Positions 1-10,180 of a stretch of DNA of 64,000 nucleotides are shown here, one piece after another. Within the stretch, counting starts at the first letter, position 1. Every line of letters begins with the position of its first letter. The stretch is taken from contig NC_092472.1 of the NCBI RefSeq assembly GCF_047495875.1, positions 1,544,349 through 1,608,348 of the forward strand, given 5' to 3'. The notes under the pieces were generated by a model. The model was not told where the DNA came from, did no database searches, and saw only the letters and a list, made by a program, of their open reading frames with translations. Both the position numbers and the translations under genes were made by a program. Source of the DNA: Pithys albifrons albifrons. Lineage: Eukaryota > Chordata > Aves > Passeriformes > Thamnophilidae.

Positions 1-299
1 GGGTGAACCCATAACACAGTGAGTACCTCAGGACGCAGGTTTGGTCAGAGTATCCTTCTCTTAGATGGATGGCCTTACAGGGCTAAGCGAGCTCCATCTG
101 CCCGGGTTTGGGGTTGGAGTTGTCCTTCTCCTAGGATGGTTGCCAGATGGCTGGCGAGCCCATCCTGCCCGTGGACACACTTTGTCTGACCCTTCAGCTG
201 AGACCTGTCTGGCATGGGAGACCCTACCATAGCATAGCTCTCAACCTCATGAGGGCATGCAAGCTTCTGCCCCGTGACCAGGGGGTGTCCCCGGAGAAG
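1..299 (-). mobile_element. 5' end fragment of an RTE-type LINE (second copy)
   Basis: This stretch matches the 5' untranslated region of the RTE element at 7880-8287, in the same orientation and ending at the same base (CCCCGGAGAAG at the right edge in both). Similarity is high by eye. Relative to the longer copy, about 100 bp is missing between GGGTGAACCC (positions 1-10) and the CTCAGGACG motif near position 28. It continues off the left edge, so whether coding sequence follows is unknown. It may be the 5' end of another full-length copy, a deleted copy, or a short non-autonomous derivative that keeps the RTE head. Confidence 0.75.
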
Positions 300-2417
300 C
301 TCTTGTAAATAGTCTCTCTACATCCCTACAAAGGAGAGAAAAGGGTCTCAGATGAAAATCCCACAGAATTTCACCAGTGTTGAAACACACTTTATATATG
401 TGGTCAACTCTTGTGCCTGCAGAGAAATGCAGAGCAGCCATCTGACACATCCTCTCTGTGCCATCCTTGGCTCAGATGTCATAAGGGGAAGAATGTAACA
501 TTGCAAATTAATGAATGATTTATTGGCTTGTCATTATTCATGGCTATAAAACATTATCATGTTCTAAATAAGTAAAAACATTTTTGCAGCTGCTGCAAGT
601 GTTTCATTCCTAAATGTAGGCTTGGCCCAGAGCACAGGGATCTATGTCTGAGTGCCAAATTCACAGTGAAGTAATTAGCACGTGGAAAATAAATGTATAG
701 CTAATGCAGAACCAATGTTTGAGCATGACCAGTGCTGATAACTGCCCACAAATACCAACATTTCCCAGGCTGCTCCCTTCCAGACAGGTAACTTTATCCC
801 TTATCCCAAAGGTGTGGAAGAGCAAGGATGAAGTGTTACGGAACTGGAACAACGTTGCAGGTTACAGATGTGTAAAACAGCTGGGCAAATGATGTCATTA
901 AAAATACTTTGCCACCTCTCCTACTTGCTCTTGTTATTAAAAGCAGACATTAACTTTCTTTACCTAATCACAGTGTGTAAACCTGTTGTGTCAAGTCCTC
1001 AAGTATGTTCTGCTCATAATTACCAAAGACAACTGCAGCTGCTTCCAATAAACTTCCCCCACCGGCTTTGAACTTGTGCTGCTGCAACACAGATGTGTTT
1101 TGCTTCTGAAATGCCCATTTTTATCTGGATAACAGAGTCTTCTGAAGAATCCATACGTGCTCCATTCCAAACCCAAGGCCTATGGAACATGCATGGACCC
1201 CAACACAAAATGAAATGGAAATAAAACCATAACACTTTGTTTCCATCTTTCCATCACAAACCCAGTGAAAACTTCCAGGGCAAGGCTTCAGGCTGCTCCA
1301 GTTCTCTTACTGAAGTCACCCAAGCATCTCCTGGGCTTCTTGGAATTCCAAAGGCTGTTCCTAAAAAACAAGAATATCTCAGTGGTTTTCAATGGTGCCA
1401 AAATACAGCTTCCATTAATAAAGAGTCAATATAGTATGTCCTTCTGGGCCTGAAGTATTGCCATGGTCCTGGGTTCTGAGAGTGTCACCTTTCCTGTGCA
1501 GAAAATGCAAATTCTCCTGTAAGTCCAGTCTGCTCAGGTCTCATGTCTGCTCTTCCGCTGCAGGTGGAGTGCTCAGACATGCTCAACATGACCCAGCCAT
1601 AGTCTCACTGCAGGCCTTACTAACACACTTGTTGGCTTTAAGAGGAGCAAAGTCAGGTCTGTGTTGAGAATTGAGTCCCATTCTACAGGCATGTGCATTT
1701 TTTCTTGTTTTAATTTTTTTATGACTGTAGCCCAATATACCCATATTACTGATTCTGATTCTTCATTTACAAATACCCAATGCCCCCTCAGTGACAGCAC
1801 AAGTGTTCCCATCAGCACAGAAGGGCCCTCTGCTCTGGTCTGTATCCATATACTCAATATTGCCTTTCCAATAACAGCATAGCTCTCCTGGACCACTGTT
1901 AAAGAGGAAAAAAATTAGGTGCACAGTAAACTTGGATAAAAGTAGACTGTTTGACAATCCTATTAAATATCCGTAGGTTTTATAAAAGTCCAGCTGATGC
2001 ATTGCATCTCTTTGACCCAACTGTGCAGGAGGATATCAACCAATCAGCCACTCTTTATACTGAAGGGCAGCAGACCCAAAACATGCACTGTTAAAAAAAC
2101 CTGATCTTACCAGCCTGTGTTGGGACTACCAAAGAATGATCTGATACAGATTGTAAAAAGAGAAGTAAGGAGGTATATTTATATTTAGAAAATAGGTATG
2201 TTCCCTCTGTTTTAAAATGACAGCAAGGCTTTAAAAATTCCTCCTGGATTTGAGCTCATGGCTTCTTACAGTGTCTCATAACCACATGGGATCACATCTC
2301 CTGCTGGCATAGCTCTGCTTAACCTGATGATAATTGACTTCCCTCTAAGAGCTAAACAAGACGAGCTTTCATTCCCTCGTGGAGGGGATGCACCAGGAGA
2401 TGCTCCATGATGAACCA
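300..2417. other. No recognisable gene or repeat
   Basis: AT-rich sequence with short open frames only (longest about 107 codons, minus strand near 1573-1896, no recognisable motif). I see no repeat family, splice pattern or RNA gene here. Confidence 0.5.
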
Positions 2418-2717
2418 GGAGCTCTGCCCTTGCCTGTCCATAAACATGGAGCTCTGCCCCTGCCTGTCCATAAACATGGAGCTCTGCCCCTGCCTGTCCA
2501 TAAACATGGAGCTCTGCCCCTGCCTGTCCATAAACATGGAGCTCTGCCCATGCCTGTTCATAAATGTGGAGCTCTGCCCCTGCCTGTCCATAAATGTGGA
2601 GCTCTGGCCCTGCCTGTCCATAAACATGGAGCTCTGCCCATGCCTGTTCATAAATGTGGAGCTCTGGCCCTGCCTGTCCATAAACATGGAGCTCTGCCCA
2701 TGCCTGTTGATAAATTT
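2418..2717. repeat. 30-bp minisatellite, 10 units
   Basis: Ten head-to-tail 30-bp units, each starting GGAGCTCTGCCC and continuing CTGCCTGTCCATAAACAT or a close variant. Units 1-4 are almost identical. Later units carry CCATGCCTGTTCATAAATGT, and units 7-8 and 9-10 repeat as a 60-bp higher-order pair. Because 30 is a multiple of 3, several frames on both strands stay open across the array. Those open frames (for example 2266-2805 minus, 2407-2820 plus) are a by-product and not evidence for a gene. Confidence 0.95.
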
Positions 2718-2956
2718 CAGTGCTGAGGGTTTTCAGGCAGAGGAACCAACTGCTCCTCCCCTGCCTTTTATAAGGATGCACCTCCAGAAAACTCCAGCCC
2801 AGCACTTTACTCCTGAGTGACTCAGGGAGGTAGAGACAGAGCTTATACCCACAGTGACAGCAGCATCAGACCCCTGTTCCAACCACCACCAGTCCAGTGT
2901 GGCAGAGGTAGAAGACAATTCCAACAGCTCACAGTCCTCATTGGGCAGCAGGGGCA
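2718..2956. other. Flank between minisatellite and CR1
   Basis: Unique-looking sequence with no recognised feature. It could include a diverged 5' extension of the following CR1 copy. Confidence 0.4.
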
Positions 2957-3896
2957 GTGGTGCCCTCAAGGGTCTGCACTGGGACCAGTGTTATTTAATA
3001 TCTCGCTAACAACACAGATAAAGGGACTAGGGGCAGCCTTGGTGGGTTTGCAGATGACACCAAGCAGAAGGTGCAGTGACACACCTGAAGGATGAGATGC
3101 CATCCAGAGGGACCTGGACAGCCTCGAGCAATGGCCCATGGGAATCTCATGAGGTTTAACAAGGCCAAGTGCTGGAGCTGCACCTGAGTAGGGGCAACCA
3201 CCAGGATCAGTCCAGGCTGGGGACGAGCAGATGGAGCAGCCCTGGGGGAAGGACTTGGGGGTGCTGGTGGGGGAGAGGCTAGACATGGCCCAGCCCAGAA
3301 CCTCCCATGCCCTGGGCTGGTCCCACAGCATGGGCAGCAGGGCAGGGGGGATTGTGCCCCTCTGCCCCCTCAGGTGAGACCCCACCTGCAGAGCTGCCTC
3401 CAGCCCTGGGGACAATACAGGAAGGACATGGAACTGCTGGAGAGAGTCCAGAGGAGGAACCAAGATGATCAGAGGATGGAGCAGCTCTGCTGGGAGGGAA
3501 GACTGGGAGAGCTGGGATTGTTCAGCCTGGAGAAGAGAAGCTTTGGGATGACCTAATTGTGGCCTTGCAGTGCCTGAAGAAACCAACCAGATAAAAAGGG
3601 AGAGACTCTTTACAAGGCCCTGCAGTGCCAGAACAAGGGGGAATGGTTTCCCACTGCCAGAGGGCAGGGTGAGATGGGATATCGAAAAGGAATTCTCCTC
3701 TGTGAGGGTGGGCAGACTCTGGCACAGGTTGGGCAGAGAAGCTGTGGCTGCCCCATCCCTGGAAGTGTCCAAGGCCAGGTTGGACAGGGCTGGGAGCAAC
3801 CTGGTCTGGTGGAAGGTGTCCCTGCCCATGGCAGGGGGTGGAACTGGATGATCTTTAGGGTCCCTTCCACTCAGGCCATTCTGTGTTTCTGTCATT
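2957..3896 (+). mobile_element. CR1 LINE, 3' ~940 bp, type A
   Basis: This 5'-truncated CR1 covers the end of ORF2 and the 3' UTR. Translating 2965-3004 gives the reverse-transcriptase B-like motif QGSALGPVLFNI. About 45 bp further on, GCAGATGAC encodes the catalytic ADD of the FADDT box, now out of frame with the first motif, so the ORF is dead. The remainder is the familiar CR1 tail: LRPHLQSCLQPWG-like sequence, a GLFSLEKR-like block, then a 3' UTR ending near CATTCTGTGTTTCTGTCATTC, a degraded form of the (ATTCTGTG)n CR1 tail. CR1 elements move by target-primed reverse transcription and are normally 5'-truncated, as here. Confidence 0.93.
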
Positions 3897-4317
3897 CACC
3901 ACACTCCACTGGCCTGAATTTGACGTTGGTCCAGATTTTTCTTTGCTGGGATTCTTGTACTTCTTCTCTGCTCTTGCATGATGTAACTGCATCAAGCACT
4001 GTGAGTTGAGTGTGTATTAACTGCTACAAACACTCCTCTTTTTTTGACATAACACATACCCAGAATTACAGTACTCACTCAGGATTATCTTCTCCTTTTA
4101 TCTTCCCCTTTCTTCAGTGCCTTTATATCTATCTCCCACCAGATTCACTAAAGAATGTGGGTGCACCACCTTTTCTTTTCACAAAAAATATCAAAATGAA
4201 AGGTAAATAGGTTACACTATTATTTCTTCTGGGAAAGTTTCACATGCGCAGCTTTTTCTGCTAAAAATCTGTTGCAAACAAATATTCTTTTTCCTATGAG
4301 TTTTAGGCTGAAAACAG
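3897..4317. other. Spacer between CR1 and RTE element
   Basis: AT-rich, no recognised feature. The 3' terminus of the neighbouring RTE is placed at about 4318 from its CTTCGCGAA/CATGATAAT tail, so the open frame that runs on to 4212 is read-through into flank. Confidence 0.5.
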
Positions 4318-4850
4318 TAATTATCATGGCCAGGCTTCGCGAATGAAGAATTGGGAAGGGCACTACCCACGCTTGCTGCAAGCTGCTGGGGGCTAAAAAG
4401 GCCCATACGGGACAGGCAAGTCCAGTCACAAAAGGCACAGTGGAACGTCTCCTTTGGCGATTTTGGTGAGGAACGGTTCTTTCTGCATTGTCTTTTCTCC
4501 TCAAGACTGACTCTGTGTGTGTTCTCAAAGGAAGCAGCAGCGTCGTGAATGGTGTGTCTCCATGAATCCCGACTGGAGGCCAGAGTGGACCATTGGTGGC
4601 AGTCAATATGGCCAAGGCTGAGGTGTTGTTTCAGCCAGTCCTTGTATCTCTTCTTCGGGGCTCCTCTCTTGCGGCAGCCGGTGGCAAGTTCACCATAGAG
4701 CACAATCTTCGGGAGGCGGTGGGTGATCCTCCATCCTGGAGACGTGCCCTGCCCAGCCCAGCTGTGTTCTCATCAGCATGGCCTCCATACTGCTGACCCC
4801 TGCCTGTTCCAGAACAGACACATTGGTCACGTAATCAGACCAGTGGATGT
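4318..4850 (-). pseudogene. RTE ORF, C-terminal domain with CxxC motif
   Basis: This is the C-terminal tail of the RTE protein. It includes [21 protein letters not shown] in short blocks, LGHIDCHQW, SWRHTIHDAA, and then HCAFCDWTCLSRMGLFSPQ. RTE proteins usually end with a Cys-rich motif followed by SRIGLFSHQRAC-like residues, which agrees. The part at about 4704-4850 matches the upstream C-terminal region only after at least one frame change on either side. After SFAKPGHD the reading runs out through the short 3' tail of the element. Confidence 0.85.
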
Positions 4851-6335
4851 TTAGGATTGAACGGAGGCAGCGCTGATGGAAGCGTTCGAGAAGCCGCAGG
4901 TGGTGGCGGTAGATGACTCATGATTCAGACCCACATAAAAGAGAAGACAGTACAATGGCTCTGTAGACACTGATCTTGTACTTTTCTTCAGGTATTTATT
5001 GGACCAGACTCCGAAGGCTCTGTATGCCTTTGCCAGCCTGTTGTCTATCTCTTTGTTGATCTTACTGTCTGAGGAAATGATACTTCCCAGATAGGTGAAC
5101 TGCTGGACTGACAAGCTCGGATTCACCTATGGTGATGTGGGCATGATGGAAGACTTCTTGAGGTACAGGTTGGTAGAGAACTTCTGTCTTCTTCAGGCTG
5201 AATTCCAGCCCAAAAAGCTCAGCAGCCTCTGCAAAGCAGGATGTGAAGCGCTGCAGAGCTGCTTCTGTGTGAGCAACGAGGGCAGCATTGTCAGCAAAAA
5301 GCAGCTCATGGACAAGGTGATTCAGGGTCTTGGTGTGGGCCTTCAGTCGCCTTAGGCTGAATGGGCTTCCATCGGTACGATATCGGACGGAGATGCCGTT
5401 TTCTTCATCGAGGTCTGCCGTGGCTCTTTGGAGCATCATGGTGAAGAAGATTGTGAATAGTGTTGGTGCAAGAACACACCTTGTTTCACACCATTGGTTA
5501 TTGGAAAGGGCTCAGAGAGTGCATCGCCATATCTGACTTGTCCACGCTGATCCTCATGTAGCAGGATGATCATTCTGAGGAATTTGGGGGAACATCCTAA
5601 ACATTCCAAGATCTGCCACAGGCCTTTTCTGCTCACAGTGTCAAAAGCTTTGGTGAGGTCAACGAAGGTTACATAGAGACCTTTGTTCTGTTCCCTACAC
5701 TTCTCTTGCAGTTGTCTGAGAACAAACACCATGTCTCTGGTGCTCCTATTGGCTCTGAAACCACACTGGCTTTCAGGTAGAAGATCTTCTGCAATAGTGG
5801 GTACTAATCTGTTCAGAAGGATTCTTGCAAGGATTTTACCAGCAATGGAGAGCAAAGTAATACCTTGGTAATTTGAGCAGTCTGATTTTTCTCCTTTCTT
5901 CTTGTACAGGGTGATGATGACTGCATCACGGAGATCTGGTGGTAGTTCCCCTTGTTCCCAGCAACGCACAACAAGCTCGTGGAATTTGGCATGGAGTGCT
6001 TGACCTCCATGCTTTCAGATTTCGGGTGGAATTCCATCAACCCCAGCTGCCTTGCCAGTTTTCACCTGTTTTATGGTCTTAAGTGTCTCTCCCATAGTAG
6101 GGGCTGCATCCAATTCATGTTTCACCGGTTGTTGTGTAATGTGCTGAATTGCTGAGCCTTGGACTACACGGTTGGCACTGAAGAGAGTCTGAAAGTGCTC
6201 AGACCATCGGTTCAGGATGGAGGTTTTATCTCTTAGAAGCAGTTGACCATCTGCACTGAGTAGGGGGCTTTGAACCTGGTGTGTGGGTCCGTACGCTGCT
6301 TTCAGGGCCTCACGGAATCCTCTTTGGTCACCCAA
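4851..6335 (-). pseudogene. RTE ORF, reverse transcriptase domain (stops and frameshifts)
   Basis: This is the RNA-directed DNA polymerase that copies the element at the target site. Motifs in order are KAAGVDGIPPEI (RT motif 1; followed by a TGA stop at 6015-6017), DAVIITLYKKKG and NYQGITLLS (motif 2), GFRANRST, FVDLTKAFD at 5640-5666 (motif A, first catalytic Asp), and ITNGVKQGV at about 5477-5501 (motif B). A frame change follows directly, then LLFADNAALVAH with FADN at 5287-5298 (motif C), where RTE elements normally have FADD. After that come FGLEFSLKKTEVL and, after another frame change near 5110, FTYLGSIISSD and INKEIDNRLAKA (thumb). Order and spacing match RTE-clade RT. It cannot encode an intact enzyme. 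Confidence 0.93.
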
Positions 6336-6803
6336 ATCTGCACATAGTTGTGTCTTTTCTGCTGGGTCGAGCCACCATTTGTTCTGGATGTCTCAAAGTT
6401 TCTGTTGGAGCTCACTGCAATCAAGATGAAAGGCAGCTTTTGTTATATGGCAAGATGGCTGAGCAGGGTGTGCTTGGTGAGCAGTTCTCTTCTTCTTCTA
6501 CACTTCCTGGATCTCTTGATTGTTTTCATCAAACCAGTCTTTGTTTTTCTTGAAGGAGAACCCTAGGGACTCTTCAGAGGACTGCAGGATGCAATTTTTA
6601 ATATGTTGCCAAAGTGCTTCAGGAGAGGGATCTATGGGATTATCTTTAAGTCTAGTTTGAAGGTTTACCTGGAAGCTGTCTCTCACTGTGGCTGTTTGAA
6701 GATTGCTGACTTGGAGCCTCCTCCTTGGAATGCCACCTCTCTTGGGTTTGGGCTTGAAGTGGAGGTTAAGTTTGCAGCGCACAAGGTGGTGTCTGTTTGA
6801 CAT
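6336..6803 (-). pseudogene. RTE ORF, linker between endonuclease and RT
   Basis: This is the connecting region of the RTE polyprotein, starting around HHLVRCKLNL and containing LHFKPKPKRG, LQVSNLQTATVRD, KDWFDENNQEIQEV and, further on, NKWWLDPAEK and LCADLGDQRGF. The frame is continuous with the following RT part, but a TAG stop lies at 6498-6500 and a TGA about 105 bases downstream in element sense, just before DIQNKWW. No frame change is needed across the two stops, so they are point lesions. Confidence 0.85.
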
Positions 6804-7631
6804 TCTGCACTCGGCACCCCTCGAGTATGATGGACATCACTGACATTTTCTGTTGCACTAAGATATAGTCAATGAGGTGCCAATGCCTGGATCGAGGATG
6901 CATCCAGGTTGTCTTCAGGCTGTCTGTCTGTTGAAAGATAGTGTTGGTGATGGTGAGCTGCTGTTCTGCACAAAGCTCTAGCAGGAGGCGGCTGTTGTCA
7001 TTGCAGTTTCCAATGCCATGCTTGCCCAGGACTCCTTTCCAGGCTTCAGAGTTCTTACCTACTCTGGCGTTGAAGTCACCAGGGATTATGATCTTATCAT
7101 CTGCAGGAACCTTTTGGGTGAGGTGGCACAGGTCGGTGTAGAATTTGTCTTTTTCTGCTGTGTCAGCTTGGAGAGTTGGGGCATATACACTAAAAAGAAC
7201 AACATGTTGCTTGTTGTGTAGAGGGAGGCGTAAGGACATAATGCGATCGGAGTGACCTGTCGGCAGATTTTCAAGTTTGGAGGCAATGGAGTTTTTAATC
7301 ATGAAGCCAACTCCTGAAAGGTGTCTTTTGGTTTTGGGTTTGCCTGACCAGTAGAGTGTGTAGCCAGCACCATGTTCTTTAAGGCTGCCCCTTCCTCATG
7401 AAGACGAACTTCACTGAGAGCAGCAATGTCGATGTTGAGTCGTGAGAGTTTGTGAGCAATTAGAGCAGAACGACACTCAGGACGTCCACTATCCCCAGTA
7501 TCAAGCATGGATCTGATGTTCCAACACGTGAGTGTTAGTTTGAGCACACCTTTGGAGGCAGGTGTATCCTTTGAAATCTCTTTGTTCTTGTTTGACCGCA
7601 TGGAAGATGCCGGTTGGCCGCGGTTATCCAA
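6766..7631 (-). pseudogene. RTE ORF, apurinic endonuclease domain (frameshifted)
   Basis: This is the N-terminal EEP-fold endonuclease that nicks target DNA to prime reverse transcription. The chosen start is the Met at 7631; about 40 residues of basic leader precede the domain. Visible motifs in order are TCWNIRSMLD (metal-binding Asn), ALSEVRL (catalytic Glu), then after a frame change near 7390 LYWSGKPKTK and VVLFSVYAPT, GDFNARVG at about 7057-7080 (catalytic Asp and Asn), and HWHLIDYILV. The terminal DH-type motif falls across a second frame change near 6790-6803 and reads NRHHL in the other frame, so the usual Asp before His is not visible. Two frame changes in this domain alone make it a pseudogene. 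Family identity is firm; the precise subfamily is not. Confidence 0.92.
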
Positions 7632-8287
7632 CCGGGTGTGGAGATGAGCTTTGTTTAGGCCACCTTTGCTGGGCCCCTCTCCATGTGGAGCAAGCAGTGC
7701 TGTCCCTAGAAAAGGCTGCTTAGTCGTTCAGGATGCAACCCCACGAGACTGTCATCTCCGGGGTCAAGTCTCTAATGACCCATATCCTGCCCCACCTGCA
7801 TGCAGGGTTGGGTCTGCAGCTTCCAGCTGCTTCCTATCACCTGCCGTTTTCAACCCTCACCTGTCGCTACAGGGCTTTGCAATTGGGTGAACCCTTCCAG
7901 CCTGTGCAATGGATTGTTTAGGTGAGGCACAGCGTGCACAGAACTGGCCCCACCCTTTACTCCTGAGGTTCATCTGCCACGGCCTAGCGAGCAAATAACT
8001 CAGGACATAGGTTTGGTTAGAGTATTCTTCTCTTAGATGGATGGTCTTACAGGGCTAAGCGAGCTCCATCTGCCCGGGTTTGGGGTTGGAGTTGTCCTTC
8101 TCCTAGGATGGTTGCCAGAGGGCTGGCGAGCCCATCCTGCCCGTGGACACACTTTGTCTGATCTCTTAGCAAGACCTGTCTGGCATGGGAGACCCTACCG
8201 GCGGCACAAACCACTTCCAGCACAGCTCTCAACCTCATGAGGGCACACAAGCTTCTCCCCCGCAACAAGGGGGTGTCCCCGGAGAAG
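7632..8287 (-). promoter_or_regulatory. RTE element 5' UTR (presumed internal promoter region)
   Basis: About 650 bp precede the first Met of the RTE ORF. It contains the block GGAGTTGTCCTTCTCCTAGG (plus-strand view, 8088-8107) shared with the copy at 1-299. LINE 5' UTRs carry an internal promoter; no promoter motif can be pointed to here, so the regulatory role is inferred only from position. That the 5' end survives in two copies 8 kb apart is unusual, since most LINE copies lose it. Confidence 0.6.
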
Positions 8288-9210
8288 TAAAAACAGTAAT
8301 ACAACCAGTGTGAATGGTGCTTTTGTAACAAGACTTCTTGCAGAGGGGTTTTAATCCATCACCGGGTCAGCAAAAAGTATGAAATGCTCCCTAATAGATT
8401 GCTTCTAGAGTGAAATCAAGTCTTTCAGCATAAAAGCTGAACACTCTCATTATTCATGGTAGAGTCACAATGAAAATGGGAAAAAAAGATGAAAAAGTAC
8501 CTTACAGGAGAACTTTTCATAGCTAGAAGACTCCAAGCTCTCAGTAGAGGACACAGCTTCCCAGAGAGGAGAAAAGCAGGGATAATTCCATCTTCATCCA
8601 ATTGACTTGTCTGTAAAACTGAACCTCCCTTTTCCCAAATTTACCTCTACTATTGCCTAGAGCTTTGGATGCATCAAAGAGAACCTTTTACAGTCAAACT
8701 AAATTGTCCTTGCACTTCCTAGAAAGAACTTGATTAATTCAAATCAAAACTGAGCAATTTTCAATCTTTTAAGGACAATTTTTCAGAAAATAGTGTATGA
8801 GTAGCAGGGACAAGGAAATAGTTAATGATGTTCTCTAGTATGGGATGAACTCCAGGTCTCTCAGTTGAGAAAGCTCCACGTATCTTATGACACCAGTGTC
8901 AAAAATCACTCAAGTAACTAGAAATTATTCCTCAGGTTTGATCCAAGCAAGTAGCTGATACATAACCAGGTTTGCTTCTTTGACTTGCCAGGTAAAATTT
9001 GTCTTGAGAATGGCTCCCCTACAGAAGGACACCTTTTGCTACAAACACTCCAGGGGTCAAGCTGCCCTGATGGATGTTTTCTTCTCACATCTGACACAAA
9101 ATTCCACTGGGTTTTGTTGTGATTAAATTATATCTTTGCTGAGTAATGAGAATGTGCCAGCTGAGGTGGTACCATTTGCATTTACCTATTCATCTTACAA
9201 AATACTCTCA
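8288..9210. other. No recognisable gene or repeat
   Basis: AT-rich sequence with no long open frame and no repeat that I recognise. Confidence 0.5.
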
Positions 9211-9312
9211 GGCACAGGGTGTGACTCTTGGGGATGGTCCTGTGCAGGGCCAGGAGTTGGACTGGATGGTCCTTGTGGGTCCCTTCCAACTCAGCACATT
9301 CTGTGATTCTGG
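9211..9312 (+). mobile_element. CR1 3' end fragment, type B
   Basis: A severely 5'-truncated CR1 beginning at GGCACAGGGTGTGACTCTTG and ending CACATTCTGTGATTCTGG. Only the terminal 100 bp of the 3' UTR is present. Confidence 0.9.
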
Positions 9313-10011
9313 AATAAATTAAAGTCTCTAGAAATAAAATACCTTTTTACCACTTCTTTCCATGATATGTCTCAAGCATTGATATGATTAATAATAGCAG
9401 GTCCTGTGCTCCCAGTGCAAGCAAAAAAACCTGTGTGTAAGAAGAGGTCCTGGAGCAGATTAATTGCTTCCTTTACATTGCAGAGTCATTATGAAAAGTG
9501 GGTTCCCAATAATTATTTGCTGCTGTGGTTTTACAGGGCTTCTTCCCACCCCTCACCCCAGCTACACCCCATGGCTTGAGTTATCTACCCCAATCTTTGT
9601 GAGGTGTGAGGAGACACAGAAACACCAGTTTGGTAATTTATAAACATACCTCTTCTTTGGCCTGGGAGCATGGGATCTGTCCTGAAGACAGGACCCAGAT
9701 CCTCCTCAGCACACAGCCATGATTCACTTTGGCAGCAGCAGCCCAGGGTGGACAGGTTTGTTTAGAATAATCTGGATAATCACTGGTTATTAAGAAAATC
9801 TTCAGTCATAAATTAATTTGACAGTAAAAAAACATTAATATTCTTGTCCTCATGACCACGTTGGGTCTGTAAAACTTAAACACACAATTTGGGTAAGAGT
9901 CTCAAAAGAATACTTAAGTCAAAATTCAAGCTATTCATGCACACTTCAGCAGAGCTTACAGTAATATTCTTCTCAGTTCAATTCTCAATTCTTCAGGAAT
10001 TTTCTTCTCAA
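9313..10011. other. No recognisable gene or repeat
   Basis: Unique-looking sequence without long open frames. Confidence 0.5.
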
Positions 10012-10180
10012 TGAACTGGCTGCCCAGAGCAGTTGTGGCTGCCCCATCCCTTGAAGTGTCCAAGGCCAGGTTGGACACAGCTTGGAGCATCCTGGGCTGG
10101 TGGAAGGTGTTCCTGCCCAGGGGATGGAACTACATCACCTTTAACGCCTCTTCCAAGCCAGACCATTCCATGATTCTATG
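10012..10180 (+). mobile_element. CR1 3' end fragment, type A
   Basis: It starts at CTGCCCAGAGCAGTTGTGG, runs through the AAGGCCAGGTTGGACA and GGCTGGTGGAAGGTG blocks and ends CATTCCATGATTCTATG. It is a diverged 3' UTR remnant. Confidence 0.88.

Larger units (their letters stand above)
4318..8287 (-). mobile_element. RTE-clade non-LTR retrotransposon, near full length, inactive
   Basis: A single minus-strand LINE of about 4 kb. In element order it has a ~650-bp 5' UTR (8287-7632), a single ORF encoding an endonuclease/exonuclease/phosphatase-type endonuclease followed by reverse transcriptase (7631 to about 4330), and a short 3' end. One ORF, EEP then RT, no zinc-knuckle ORF1 and a very short 3' UTR are hallmarks of the RTE clade (relatives include BovB). 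The tail reads ATTCGCGAAGCCTGGCCATGATAAT in element sense, like the short ATG/GAT-rich tails of RTE elements. The 5' boundary is supported by the second copy ending at the same base at 299. At least five frame changes and three in-frame stops show it is dead. Assignment to AviRTE, the RTE family reported from some bird lineages and filarial nematodes, is a guess from host and clade. Confidence 0.93.

Noticed and set aside
2266..2805. 179-codon repeat protein, minus strand
   Set aside because: Produced by the 30-bp minisatellite; plus-strand frames are equally open.
2966..3895. 309-codon minus-strand open frame, longest in the window
   Set aside because: It is the antisense of a CR1 copy. The same antisense frame recurs over other type A CR1 copies (for example 12731-13093).
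4220..4615. Separate 131-codon open frame in the RTE region
   Set aside because: Alternative frame of the RTE C-terminal region; the family motifs lie mainly in the frame of 4212-4703.
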